Source of the DNA: CAZSBB01 sp964605235
GTDB lineage: Bacteria > Planctomycetota > Phycisphaerae > Phycisphaerales > Phycisphaeraceae
Direction of reading: 5' to 3'
NCBI GenBank assembly: GCA_964605235.1
Contig: CAZSBB010000038.1
Location: 1-61,924, forward strand
Length of the DNA stretch: 61,924 bases
Positions 1 to 8,514 of the stretch are shown here, piece after piece. The position numbers and the translations under genes are program-made. The notes under the pieces were generated by a model. That model did not search any database. It was not told the DNA's origin and was given only the letters and a program-made list of their open reading frames with translations. The stretch's first letter is position 1, and every line of letters begins with the position of its first letter.

Positions 1-73
1 GGCGCGGAGTTAGGGCTTAACTTCGGGGCATTCTACTTATCCCCTTTTTTAGCCCAGACGCCTCGGTCAGCGG

Positions 74-79
74 TATAGT
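74..79 (+). promoter_or_regulatory. -10 hexamer for leaderless rsmH mRNA
   Basis: TATAGT ends 6 nt before the rsmH ATG and no Shine-Dalgarno sequence is present. Transcription would begin at or next to the start codon. There is no clear -35 box. The same arrangement recurs at about a dozen genes in the window. Confidence 0.55.
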
Positions 80-85
80 GCCGAC

Positions 86-1099
86 ATGGCCGAAACCTCG
101 CCCCCGGAAGTTCCTTCGGATACTCCCCCGGATACTCCCCCGGATACTCCCCCGGATAGTCCCCCGGACAGTCCGTCGGCAGCATCCTCGGCAATGCCCG
201 CGACCGGCGCCGTTGGCCACGTCCCCGTGCTCATGCGCGCGGTGCTGGAAGTGCTGTCGCCGCGCGCCGGGCAGACGGCGGTGGACTGCACGGTCGGGCG
301 GGGGGGCCATGCGCTGGAGCTGGCGCAGCGGCTGGGGCCGACGGGTCGGCTGATCGCGCTGGATGTCGATCCGGGCAACCTCGCCTTCGCCCAGGCGCGC
401 CTGGCGGGGGTGTCCTGTGCGGTGAAATTCGTTCACGCCAGTTTTGCCGCGTTGCCCAGCGTGTTGGAAGAGCTGGGGGTGGCGAAGGTCGATCTGCTGC
501 TGGCGGACCTGGGGTTTGCGTCCAATCAGATGGATGATCCCGCGCGGGGGTTGAGCTTCGCGGGCGACGGCCCGCTGGACATGCGTCTGGACCCGACGCG
601 CCCCGGCACGGCTGCGGACCTGGTGAACCAACTCCCCGAGCGGGAGCTGGCGGATTTGATTTACCAGTATGGCGAGGAACGCCTGAGCCGACGGATTGCG
701 CGAAAGATTGTGGAAGCGCGCCGGCAATCGCCGATGAGAACTACAACGGACCTGGCGCGGATCGTGCGCAGCGCGGTGGGCGGCCCCCGTCACCAGCGAT
801 TGGACCCCGCCACGCGCACTTTCATGGCGTTGCGGATCGCGGTCAACGGTGAACTCGACGCGCTCGACGCGCTGCTGGGTCATTTGCCCCGGGTGCTGGC
901 GCCGGGCGGCGCGGCAGCGATCATCAGCTTTCACTCGCTGGAGGATCGCCGGGTCAAGCAGGCGCTGGTCGGTTTCAAGCAAGCCGGCCGAGCGGAAGTG
1001 CTGACGAAGAAGCCGATCACGGCGGATGACGAGGAAATCCTTGCCAACCCGCGCAGCCGATCGGCTAAACTAAGAGGGATGCGCTGGCGTGACGCGTAA
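86..1099 (+). CDS. rsmH: 16S rRNA (cytosine-1402-N4) methyltransferase RsmH
   Basis: 337 aa. It uses S-adenosylmethionine to methylate N4 of C1402 in 16S rRNA. The core begins near residue 44 with the family's GHVPVLM motif, followed by the SAM-binding segment VDCTVGRGGHA (about 67-77), LLADLGFASNQ, and the C-terminal FHSLEDRRVKQ and RSRSAKLRGMRW motifs. About 43 residues precede the core and are a PPDTPPD repeat encoded by a 12-15 bp DNA repeat; another ATG at 194 would give the normal family length. The -10 box at 74-79 favours the ATG at 86. It opens a small division cluster. Family assignment is secure; the N-terminal tail is the odd part. Confidence 0.95.
   Translation: MAETSPPEVPSDTPPDTPPDTPPDSPPDSPSAASSAMPATGAVGHVPVLMRAVLEVLSPRAGQTAVDCTVGRGGHALELAQRLGPTGRLIALDVDPGNLAFAQARLAGVSCAVKFVHASFAALPSVLEELGVAKVDLLLADLGFASNQMDDPARGLSFAGDGPLDMRLDPTRPGTAADLVNQLPERELADLIYQYGEERLSRRIARKIVEARRQSPMRTTTDLARIVRSAVGGPRHQRLDPATRTFMALRIAVNGELDALDALLGHLPRVLAPGGAAAIISFHSLEDRRVKQALVGFKQAGRAEVLTKKPITADDEEILANPRSRSAKLRGMRWRDA
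110..180 (+). repeat. CCCCCGGA-type short tandem repeat in rsmH N-terminus
   Basis: Five near-identical 12 bp units reading GATACTCCCCCG or GATAGTCCCCCG encode a PPD(T/S) tail. The same CCCCCGGA/ACTCCGGGGG word family occurs in other genes and intergenic stretches of the window. Confidence 0.8.
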
Positions 1100-1173
1100 G
1101 CACGTGGGCGCGGACGACCGTGGGGCCCGGCAGCAGGAGGCTGTCCGGTTTGGCGACAAGGATGGATTAAGCC

Positions 1174-2337
1174 ATGACGCGAGAGACCAAGGTTGGATTG
1201 CTCATCGGACTGGGCATCATTCTCCTGATCGGCATTGTCGTCAGCGATCACCTGAGCAAAGCGCAGAAGCAGCAGTCGGCAGCGCTGGACCAGTGGGCGC
1301 CGCAGGTGGAGCGCTCGATGAACACGGGCAGCGCCCCGGCCGACCCGTTTGCTGCCGCGCCGCGCCGGACCACGCCCGCCCATCTGTCTTCACCGGTGCC
1401 GTTGCCCGAGGAATTGGCGACCGGCGACCGCCAGATGCTGCCGATTCCCAGCGCGGCGCCCAGCTCGCCGCTGACGCCGCTGCCCATGCCGATGCCTTCA
1501 TCGAGCAATGACGCAGGACGCATCGCCAGCGCCGCAGGCGGTTCCCTCAGCAGCCCCGACAGCGCCCGCAGCGTGTCGCTGGACCAACTCGCCCATGAGC
1601 TGGGGGGGGCGGGCACTGCCGGTGCGCCGCAGCCGCCGGTTGCCGGCCGGGTCGAGCAGGTCATGCCCACGCCCACCGGCCGCGAACCGATCATCCACTA
1701 CGTCCAGCCCAACGAAACCCTGTTCCAGATCGCCAACCTGTACTACGGCAGCGGCGACTACTGGACCACCATCCGCGACGCCAACCCCGGCGTGGTCACC
1801 AGCGACGGCCTGGTCGCCCAGGGGGCGCGGCTGCGGGTTCCGGCGCGGGCGGGCATTCGGCCCCCGGCGCCTGCGACGCCCACCAGCAGCGCTGCCCCGC
1901 AGGTCGCTGCCGCCAGCATGACGCAGTTCATCGAAGTCAAAGCCGGCCAGACGCTGTCCGAACTCGCCCGGGAGTATCTGGGCAGCAGCGCCAAGTGGCC
2001 CCAGTTGCTCGCGGAAAACAAAGACCAGCTCCGTTCGCCCGAACAGTTGCAGGTGGGCATGAAGCTGCGTCTGCCGGCCGCCCGTCTGACGCCGGTGTCC
2101 GCGCCCGCGAGCGCCGCCAGTGACGGCAGCGCCGGCAGCACAGCGGTGGCCAGTGGCAGTCAGAATCCTGCGACTTACACCGTCCGCGCCGGCGACACCC
2201 TCTCGGCGATTGCCGGCCGCACGCTGGGCAACCAGGCGGACTGGGATGTGATTTACGAAGCCAACCGTAAAACGCTCAAGAGCCCCAACGACCTGCGCGT
2301 GGGCATGGTGCTGACCATCCCCGCCAAATCCCGCTAA
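1174..2337 (+). CDS. membrane-anchored protein with three LysM domains
   Basis: 387 aa. A single N-terminal membrane segment (about residues 7-23) is followed by a Pro/Ala/Ser-rich linker and three LysM peptidoglycan-binding domains at about 172-225, 250-303 and 334-387. Each has the YxVxxGxTLxxIA opening and the xLxVGxxLxIP end. The protein should sit at the cytoplasmic membrane and hold peptidoglycan. It lies between rsmH and an FtsL-like gene, a place normally filled directly by ftsL, which suggests a cell-wall or division role. No catalytic domain is visible. Confidence 0.85.
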   Translation: MTRETKVGLLIGLGIILLIGIVVSDHLSKAQKQQSAALDQWAPQVERSMNTGSAPADPFAAAPRRTTPAHLSSPVPLPEELATGDRQMLPIPSAAPSSPLTPLPMPMPSSSNDAGRIASAAGGSLSSPDSARSVSLDQLAHELGGAGTAGAPQPPVAGRVEQVMPTPTGREPIIHYVQPNETLFQIANLYYGSGDYWTTIRDANPGVVTSDGLVAQGARLRVPARAGIRPPAPATPTSSAAPQVAAASMTQFIEVKAGQTLSELAREYLGSSAKWPQLLAENKDQLRSPEQLQVGMKLRLPAARLTPVSAPASAASDGSAGSTAVASGSQNPATYTVRAGDTLSAIAGRTLGNQADWDVIYEANRKTLKSPNDLRVGMVLTIPAKSR

Positions 2338-2497
2338 CCCCCCCCGGACCCCGGCCCCGCGGAAGTTTCCCAAGGGGCAATTCCCCCCGGATTCTTATTC
2401 GCGGCAGAGTGGGGCGAGTGGGTCAACAAGGCCCGGGTCAGCAGGCAGCGAGCGTCATGCGGCATGAACGACTGGATGCTCGGATCAGGCAATCCTC
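2338..2497. other. 160 bp spacer containing a CCCCCGGAAGT repeat
   Basis: Contains CCCCCGGACC, GCGGAAGTTTCCC and CCCCCCGGATTC words of the window's short G/C-rich repeat family, with an A/T-richer patch near 2390. No gene is visible. A promoter for the ftsL-ftsI pair could lie here. Confidence 0.4.
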
Positions 2498-2803
2498 ATG
2501 TTTGCTCGCCTGCTGTTTGTGATCGTCGCTCTCACCGCCCTGGCGGCGGCTCTGCTGGTCCTGCGTCAACAGCGCTTTGAAGCCATGCACGAGATGGCGG
2601 TGCTGCATCGCCAGGTCGATGGCCATCGTGTGGCGCTCTGGCGTCAGCAGTCCCGCATTGCGGCGGACCTCGAACCGGCGCGGCTGCGCAGCGCCATTGT
2701 GGAAACGCAATTGCCGCTGACCACCATCACGCCTCAGACCCCTGGCCGGGGCGTCAAGCCCAGTTCCAACGCGCGCCAGGATGCGGGAGACAGCCGTGAC
2801 TGA
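2498..2803 (+). CDS. FtsL-like small division protein
   Basis: 101 aa, not recognisable by sequence identity but FtsL-like in every visible property. It is short, has one N-terminal membrane segment (about residues 4-22), a following heptad-like helix rich in Gln, Arg and Leu, and lies directly upstream of and overlapping ftsI. FtsL is a bitopic divisome protein that activates FtsWI together with FtsB. The call rests on position and topology, not on a conserved motif. Confidence 0.6.
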   Translation: MFARLLFVIVALTALAAALLVLRQQRFEAMHEMAVLHRQVDGHRVALWRQQSRIAADLEPARLRSAIVETQLPLTTITPQTPGRGVKPSSNARQDAGDSRD

Positions 2804-4604
2804 TTCCCGCTTCACCACCCCGCCGACCACCGTCGGCTCCGGTTGGCCTTCGCCCCACGCCGCCCGGCCGCTGTGGGTCGGCCGGGCGGTGGCAGTGTTC
2901 ATCACGCTCGGCTTGCTGGGCGTTATTGCCCGGGTCGTGCATCTGCAGATGAACCCGCCCCAGCGGCTGCAGGCGCTGCTGGACACGCAGTATTCCAAAC
3001 GTCCCTTGCTGGCGCGGCGGGGCAGCATCATCGACCGTCAGGGCCGCGTGCTGGCGGTGACGCGCCAGGTGCCCCGGCTGTTTGTCGATCCCTACCTGAT
3101 CGTGGAACCCAACACCTTCTCCGAGCGTCTGGGTCATGCTTTAGGTTACGACGGCGCGGAGCTGGAAAAACGCCTCGCCCAGCGTCCCGACAGCCGCTAT
3201 GTGGTGATTGATCCGCAACTGAGCGAGGAACGTCAAGCCCGGCTGGCGGCGCTCAAGCTCGAAGGCGTGGCGACGGAGCCGAGCTTCGTGCGCGACTATC
3301 CGCTGGGCACGCTGGCGGGGCAGGTGGTCGGCTTCGTCGGGCGTGATGGCGTGGGGCTTGAAGGCGTCGAACAGCTTTACAACCAGCGCATGCTCGGCGA
3401 GGCGGGCAAGCTGCGTTACCTGCGCGACGCCCGGCGTGAGCCGCTGTGGGTGGATCAGGTCGGCTACACCCCGCCGGCTGACGGTCAGCCGCTGCGCTTG
3501 AGTCTGGATGTGATGATCCAGCACATTGCTGAGCAGGCGCTGGTGGAAACCTGTGCGCAGTACAGCGCCCAGTCCGCGCAGGCGGTGGTGATGCAGCCCT
3601 ACACCGGCGAAATCCTGGCGCTGGCGAATGTGCCGGCGTTTGATCCCAATGCGTTCAAGACCAGCACGCCCGAGCAGCGGCGCAATCGCTGCATCACCGA
3701 TGTGTTTGAGCCCGGCTCGACGTTCAAGCCGTTTGTCTGGGCGGCGGCGGTGGAGAGTGGTTTTGCCCGGCCCGAGGAAATGATTGACTGCACCACCGCG
3801 GGCGTTTACGTCACGCCGTTTGGGCGCCGGCTGCGCGACGCGCACGCCATCGGCGAAGTGACTTTTGAGCAGGCGCTGGTCAAGTCCAGCAACATCGCCA
3901 TGGCGATCGTCGGCCAGCGCATGGGCGCGGCCCGCATGTGGCATGCCGTGCGCTCCTTCGGCTTTGGCCAGTCCACGCAATGCGGGCTGCGCGGCGAGAT
4001 CGTCGGCATCGTCAACCCGCTCAAGCAGTGGACCATGTATTCCGTCACCAGCGTGCCCATGGGCCAGGAAATCGCCGTCACCCCCGTGCAACTGGCGCGC
4101 GGCTTCTGCACCTTCGCCAACGGCGGCTACCTTGTCCAACCCACCATCCTCGCCCGCGACCTGTCCGACCCGCGCCAGGCGGTCCCGGTGCTCGAACGTG
4201 TGCTGTCGCATCAGACCGCGATGTACACCCGCCAGGTCCTCCGCCGCGTGATCACCGAAGGCACCGGCCGCAAAGCCAGCGATGTCGATTACTCCATCTT
4301 CGGCAAGACCGGCACCGCCCAGGTGCCCGACCGTGTCAAAGGCGGCTACCTGCCCGAGCAGTACACCTCGGTGTTCATCTGCGGCGCTCCGGTCGAAAGC
4401 CCGCAGGTGGTCGTGCTGGTGGTGGTGCATCGCCCTGATAAACGCAAGGGTTACTACGGCGGCATCGTGGCGGCGCCCCCGGCGGCACGCATCGTCCAGC
4501 AGACGCTCAACTATCTGGGCGTTCCCCCCGACAATCTGCCCGAGCAGCCGCAACCTGACGCCCCCGCACGCCCGGTGGTGCGCACCCGCGTGGCGCAGCG
4601 ATAG
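2781..4604 (+). CDS. ftsI: division transpeptidase FtsI (penicillin-binding protein 3-type)
   Basis: 607 aa. D,D-transpeptidase that cross-links septal peptidoglycan. After a short cytoplasmic tail and one membrane segment (about 33-52) come a PBP dimerisation domain (starting near RRGSIIDRQGRVLA) and the transpeptidase domain. The three penicillin-binding motifs are intact: STFK with nucleophile Ser313, SSN at 369-371 and KTG at 509-511. It overlaps the FtsL-like gene. A GTG at 2796 is an alternative start with a better-spaced GGGAG ribosome site at 2785-2789; it would shorten the protein by five residues. No FtsW or Mur genes follow, so the usual dcw cluster is broken after this gene. Confidence 0.94.
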   Translation: MRETAVTDSRFTTPPTTVGSGWPSPHAARPLWVGRAVAVFITLGLLGVIARVVHLQMNPPQRLQALLDTQYSKRPLLARRGSIIDRQGRVLAVTRQVPRLFVDPYLIVEPNTFSERLGHALGYDGAELEKRLAQRPDSRYVVIDPQLSEERQARLAALKLEGVATEPSFVRDYPLGTLAGQVVGFVGRDGVGLEGVEQLYNQRMLGEAGKLRYLRDARREPLWVDQVGYTPPADGQPLRLSLDVMIQHIAEQALVETCAQYSAQSAQAVVMQPYTGEILALANVPAFDPNAFKTSTPEQRRNRCITDVFEPGSTFKPFVWAAAVESGFARPEEMIDCTTAGVYVTPFGRRLRDAHAIGEVTFEQALVKSSNIAMAIVGQRMGAARMWHAVRSFGFGQSTQCGLRGEIVGIVNPLKQWTMYSVTSVPMGQEIAVTPVQLARGFCTFANGGYLVQPTILARDLSDPRQAVPVLERVLSHQTAMYTRQVLRRVITEGTGRKASDVDYSIFGKTGTAQVPDRVKGGYLPEQYTSVFICGAPVESPQVVVLVVVHRPDKRKGYYGGIVAAPPAARIVQQTLNYLGVPPDNLPEQPQPDAPARPVVRTRVAQR

Positions 4605-4640
4605 AACCGATCACCGGTATCGCACATCCCCCTATTTCTG

Positions 4641-5284
4641 GACGAGCCGGAAGCGTCAGCGCCCGGGCTACGCCATCGGCTGGCATCGGTTTGTGGTGAA
4701 CCATTCAACGGCTTGTGGTGAACCATTCAACGCTGCGAATCACGCCCGCCCAACCCTAGCGCTGACGCTTCTGGCTCGTTCAGTCAACGGGTCACGTGCG
4801 ACACAGGCGATGCTTCACGCGGCGCTGCGCTGACGCCACGCGGCGCTGCATATCGTCACGCCCCAACGAGCCGGAAGCGTCAGCGCCCGGGATACGCCAT
4901 CGGCTGGCATCGGTTTGTGGTGAACCATTCAACGGTTTGTGGTGAACCATTCGACGCTGCGAATCACACCCGCCCAACCCGGGCGCTGACGCTTCCGGCT
5001 CGTTCAGCCATCGGGTCATGTGCGACGCAGGCCATGCTTCACGCGGCACTGCGCTGACGCCACGCGGCACTGCGTATCGTCACGCCCCAACGAGCCGGAA
5101 GCGTAAGCGCCCGGGCTACGCCATCGGCTGGCATCGGTTTGTGGTGAACCATTCAACGGTTTGTGGTGAACCATTCAACGCGAGGCAACACACCCGCCCA
5201 ACCCTAGCGCTGACGCTTCCGGCTCGTTCAGTCAACGGGTCAAGTGCGACACAGGCGATGCTTCACGCGGCGCTGCGCTGACGT
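4641..5284. repeat. tandem array of three ~222 bp units
   Basis: Units begin at about 4642, 4864 and 5089 (the last truncated). Each opens with AACGAGCCGGAAGCG, closes with its inverted copy about 140 bp later, and has a 22 bp direct repeat (TTTGTGGTGAACCATTCAAC) twice inside. The outer arms are the terminal inverted repeats of the ~117 bp dispersed element seen elsewhere; here they carry extra internal sequence and are tandemly amplified. The array runs into the 3' end of the PEP-CTERM gene. No gene is supported inside it. Confidence 0.9.
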
Positions 5285-5829
5285 CGCTCACGGCGCAGAC
5301 CCAGCAGCATCAGCGCGCCCAGACCCATCAGCAGGCTGACTGCCGCGGTCGGCTCCGGCACCGGGCGCACCGCCGGGGAAAGGAATACGCGCGTGTCGCC
5401 CGGGTCCAGGCGGAGCGTGCCGAGGATTTCCTGGTCGCGGTCCAGCGGTTCATGGAAGACTTCCTCGCTCAGCACCGCGTCCTGCGGGTCCAGATACAAC
5501 AGGTGCGGCACAAACTCCTGCACCAGCATGTCCCAGACGATGAACAGCCCCTCATTGCGATGCGAGCCAGCGCCCAGCACATGACCCAGCGGGGCGCGCA
5601 CCGCGTTGCCGAAGCCCGGTTCGGGCTGAGCGATCCCGCGCGCCGCCACCGCCGCGGTGATCGACGGCCGAACGTACAGATTCCACATGGTGAACTTGCC
5701 GTTCTCCCAGATGGAGTACGCCCGGATGGCGCCGTTGTTGGCGTGCGCTGTGTCCAGCGGCCCCGCCTGCGCCCCGGCCACCAACGCCAACAGCACCAGC
5801 AGACTTCCACACAGCAGCTTCGCGGACAT
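5263..5829 (-). CDS. PEP-CTERM sorting-domain protein
   Basis: 188 aa, exported. The start at 5829 is chosen because CGGAGAG lies just upstream and a classic signal peptide follows (MSAKLLCG, hydrophobic core, AGAQA). The C-terminus has VPEPTAA, a hydrophobic helix and an Arg-rich tail: the PEP-CTERM signal, recognised by exosortase, which sends proteins to the cell surface or extracellular matrix. The middle (about 25-155) matches nothing I recognise. The last codons (RQRSAA and stop) lie inside the tandem repeat array, so the tail end may be repeat-derived. The C-terminal signal is clear; the function of the mature domain is unknown. Confidence 0.85.
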   Translation of the reverse strand: MSAKLLCGSLLVLLALVAGAQAGPLDTAHANNGAIRAYSIWENGKFTMWNLYVRPSITAAVAARGIAQPEPGFGNAVRAPLGHVLGAGSHRNEGLFIVWDMLVQEFVPHLLYLDPQDAVLSEEVFHEPLDRDQEILGTLRLDPGDTRVFLSPAVRPVPEPTAAVSLLMGLGALMLLGLRRERRQRSAA

Positions 5830-6169
5830 GGCGACTCTCCGGGTACTGGTCGGCTGTGCAACCGCTACAGCCGGTACAAACCATACATCCGTTATAGCTG
5901 ACAGCATCGGGCGCAGCGACGGCATTCGCATAATCCATACGAAAATCACAACCGCTATGGACGCTATAACCGTTACAGATTACCCATTTTAACATCCATC
6001 CCCCAGCGAAACCCCGTCCCATTCGCTCCCGGGCGTCCCTGCATCGCTTGCGCCTCCGCACCCCCCCGTTGCAGCGATCCCCGTGCATTGACCGATAACC
6101 AGACTGGTGTCGCGCGCTCCTCCGAACGCGTTGCGCTTCGTGAATCGCTGGGAAAGCTGGAGCCTCTGC
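5830..6169. other. low-GC, degenerate-repeat intergenic region
   Basis: 340 bp between divergent PEP-CTERM and asnB genes. From about 5860 to 5990 the base composition drops far below the surroundings and short words of the type CCG(C/T)TA(T/C)AG recur every 9-11 bp (CCGCTACAG, CCGTTATAG, CCGCTATGG, CCGTTACAG). It must contain the promoters of both flanking genes, but I cannot assign single boxes. Confidence 0.5.
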
Positions 6170-8497
6170 ATGTGCGGCATCGTCGGCGTCGTGTACCGTG
6201 ACCCCCAGCGTCAGCCCGACGCCACCCGGCTGCGCGCTGCCGCCGACGTGCTGATCCACCGCGGCCCCGATCAGGAGGGCTACTGGCAGGAAGCCGGCGT
6301 CGGGTTCGCCCATCGGCGGCTGGCGATCCTCGATGTGCACGCGGGGCGGCAGCCGATGGTCGATGACCGCAGCGCCCTGGTCTACAACGGCGAGGTCTAC
6401 AACTACCTCGACCTCCAGCAACACGAGTTGACCCAGCCCGACGGCCTGCGCTTCACCACCCGCTGCGACACCGAAGTCGTCTTTCGCCGCCTCGAACGCG
6501 ACGGCGCCCGTTGCCTGGATGACTTCAACGGCATGTTCGCGCTGGCGCACTGGCAACGTCAGGAACGTCAGCTTCTGCTGGCGCGCGATCGGCTGGGTAA
6601 GAAGCCGCTGTACTGGTTCGCCGATGCCGACTGCTTCGCCTTCGCCAGTGAACTCAAAGCGTTGCTCAAACTGCTGGGGCGCAAGTTCGCCCTGGACCTC
6701 GCGGCCGTGGACCAGTTCCTGCAGCGCGGCTACATCCCCGCCCCGCGCACCATCTTTGGGCAGATTCACAAACTCCCGGCCGGCTGCACGCTGACTCTCG
6801 ACGCGGCGCGCTGGCGGCATGCCGTCGCCCGCTGGTGGGATTACCAACCTGTCGCCACCGCGACCGAGCCCGCGCAGGTGCTTGACGAGCTTGATGAATT
6901 GCTCACCGATGCCGTGCGCCTCCGGCTGGTCAGCGATGTGCCGCTGGGTTGCCTGCTGTCAGGCGGCATCGACTCCACGCTCATCACCGCCATCGCCAGC
7001 CGGCTGCGGGATGAGCCGATTGATGCTTTCACGGTGGCGTTCAGCGATGGTGGTCGGCTGGATGAATCACGCTTCGCCCAGATGGCGGCCGAGCATCACC
7101 GCTGTCGCTGGCATTGTCAGCGCGTGGAAACCGATGACTTTCCCGCCATGCTCACCGACGTGGCGCAATTGCTCGATGAACCATTCGCCAATTTCGCGGT
7201 GTTTCCCACCCGCCGGCTCGCGCAGCTCGCGCGGCAGAAGCTCACCGTCGTGCTCACCGGGCAGGGCAGTGATGAACTGAGCGCCGGTTACGCCGGCCGG
7301 TATGGCTGGACCCAGCAGCCGCCCCCGGCGGGAAATGCCGCCTACAGCACGATGGATGATCTGGCGCTGCATCTGCACCACAGCAGCATCGTGCCGTGGG
7401 CCAATGGCCGGGTGAACCTGTACGCCCCCGCCATGCGGCAGTGGGTTGAGCAGCGGCTTTCGCCCGTCGAGCATCTCCAGCCGTTCTGGCGCCGGCATCC
7501 CCAGCTCGATCGGCTCAACACCGTGCTGTATGCCGACGTGCGCACCAATCTGCCCGAGTACCTCATCACCGTCGAGGAGCGGATGACCATGTCCGCCAGC
7601 CTCGAAGCGCGCAATCCCATGCTCGACGTGCGCGTGGTCAACTACCTGCTCTCGTTGCCGATGCACCTGAAAGTGCGCGGCAGCACGTGGAAGTGGCCCA
7701 TGCTCGAACTCGCCAAACGCTATGGGCCCGCCGCGGCGGTGGATCGTCCCAAGCAGGGGTTTACGCCGCCCATGGCGCAGTGGATCAGCCAGACCGGCCC
7801 ACGCCTGGCGCCGCATTTTCAGGCGGCCGAGGCGGCGCTGACTCCGCTGTTTTCCGCGGATTGGCGCCGTTACCTGCTTGCCGGCCGGTACGACGTGAAC
7901 CTCACTTTTCCCGTGTACTTCAGCCTCGCATTGGCGACCTGGATCGAACAGTTCGGCGAGTATCTGGAAACGCCCACCGCGGAGCTGTTCGCCAGCGCTC
8001 CCGCCAGCACCGCCGCCGCCAACCCGCCTGGCGAAGCTGCCGCCGGCGTGGGCGCCCGCTGGCATGGCGCGCTGCGCACGCTCGATGCGGTGCAACTCGC
8101 CCACGCCCGGCTGGTCGCGCATGTGTGTCAGCAGACGCTCAATCGTCAGCCCACCGCCATCGTGGGACCTGACGCCGACTTCTGGGCCAAGCTCGCGGGT
8201 GACGCCGGGCTGGTGGTGCTGCCGGAGCCGAGCATCACCCATCCCGCGCCGCGCGTTCTGACTGCTTCCCTGGCTGCGGCGATTGCATTGGATGCCAGCA
8301 CGCTCGCGCCCGATGCGGCGGTGGTGGTTGTGCAGGCGTTCCCGCTGGCGCAGGCTGCCCAACTGCAGCAGCAACTGCAGGCGCTGGCCGGCACGCTGGC
8401 GCTCAAGAGCCATCAGGTGGTCAAGTTCGACGCCCAGCATGGCGCGCTGCTGCTGCTGGCGCAACCGCTCGCCCAAGCCCGGCAACGCTGCGCCTAG
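6170..8497 (+). CDS. asnB: asparagine synthetase (glutamine-hydrolysing) with C-terminal extension
   Basis: 775 aa. Makes Asn from Asp, Gln and ATP. The start at 6170 exposes MCGIVG, so Cys2 becomes the N-terminal nucleophile of the class II glutaminase domain (about 2-190). The synthetase domain (about 225-600) has the ATP-pyrophosphatase loop SGGIDST near residue 264 and the conserved GQGSDE. A CTGGAG ribosome site lies upstream. Usual AsnB length is 550-650 aa; here about 165 residues (about 605-775) follow an Ala/Pro linker and form an alpha/beta-looking domain I do not recognise. It could act in primary metabolism or amidate a surface polymer; the neighbours do not decide. Confidence 0.9.
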   Translation: MCGIVGVVYRDPQRQPDATRLRAAADVLIHRGPDQEGYWQEAGVGFAHRRLAILDVHAGRQPMVDDRSALVYNGEVYNYLDLQQHELTQPDGLRFTTRCDTEVVFRRLERDGARCLDDFNGMFALAHWQRQERQLLLARDRLGKKPLYWFADADCFAFASELKALLKLLGRKFALDLAAVDQFLQRGYIPAPRTIFGQIHKLPAGCTLTLDAARWRHAVARWWDYQPVATATEPAQVLDELDELLTDAVRLRLVSDVPLGCLLSGGIDSTLITAIASRLRDEPIDAFTVAFSDGGRLDESRFAQMAAEHHRCRWHCQRVETDDFPAMLTDVAQLLDEPFANFAVFPTRRLAQLARQKLTVVLTGQGSDELSAGYAGRYGWTQQPPPAGNAAYSTMDDLALHLHHSSIVPWANGRVNLYAPAMRQWVEQRLSPVEHLQPFWRRHPQLDRLNTVLYADVRTNLPEYLITVEERMTMSASLEARNPMLDVRVVNYLLSLPMHLKVRGSTWKWPMLELAKRYGPAAAVDRPKQGFTPPMAQWISQTGPRLAPHFQAAEAALTPLFSADWRRYLLAGRYDVNLTFPVYFSLALATWIEQFGEYLETPTAELFASAPASTAAANPPGEAAAGVGARWHGALRTLDAVQLAHARLVAHVCQQTLNRQPTAIVGPDADFWAKLAGDAGLVVLPEPSITHPAPRVLTASLAAAIALDASTLAPDAAVVVVQAFPLAQAAQLQQQLQALAGTLALKSHQVVKFDAQHGALLLLAQPLAQARQRCA

Positions 8498-8514
8498 AGC
8501 AAGCAAGGATCACT

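Noticed and set aside
4641..5284. CRISPR array
   Set aside because: The units are ~222 bp, with inverted arms and no unique spacers of uniform length; no cas genes.
5552..6847. Long minus-strand frame (431 codons) antisense to asnB
   Set aside because: High-GC shadow frame; its translation matches no family, and it crosses the PEP-CTERM start region and asnB, both well supported.
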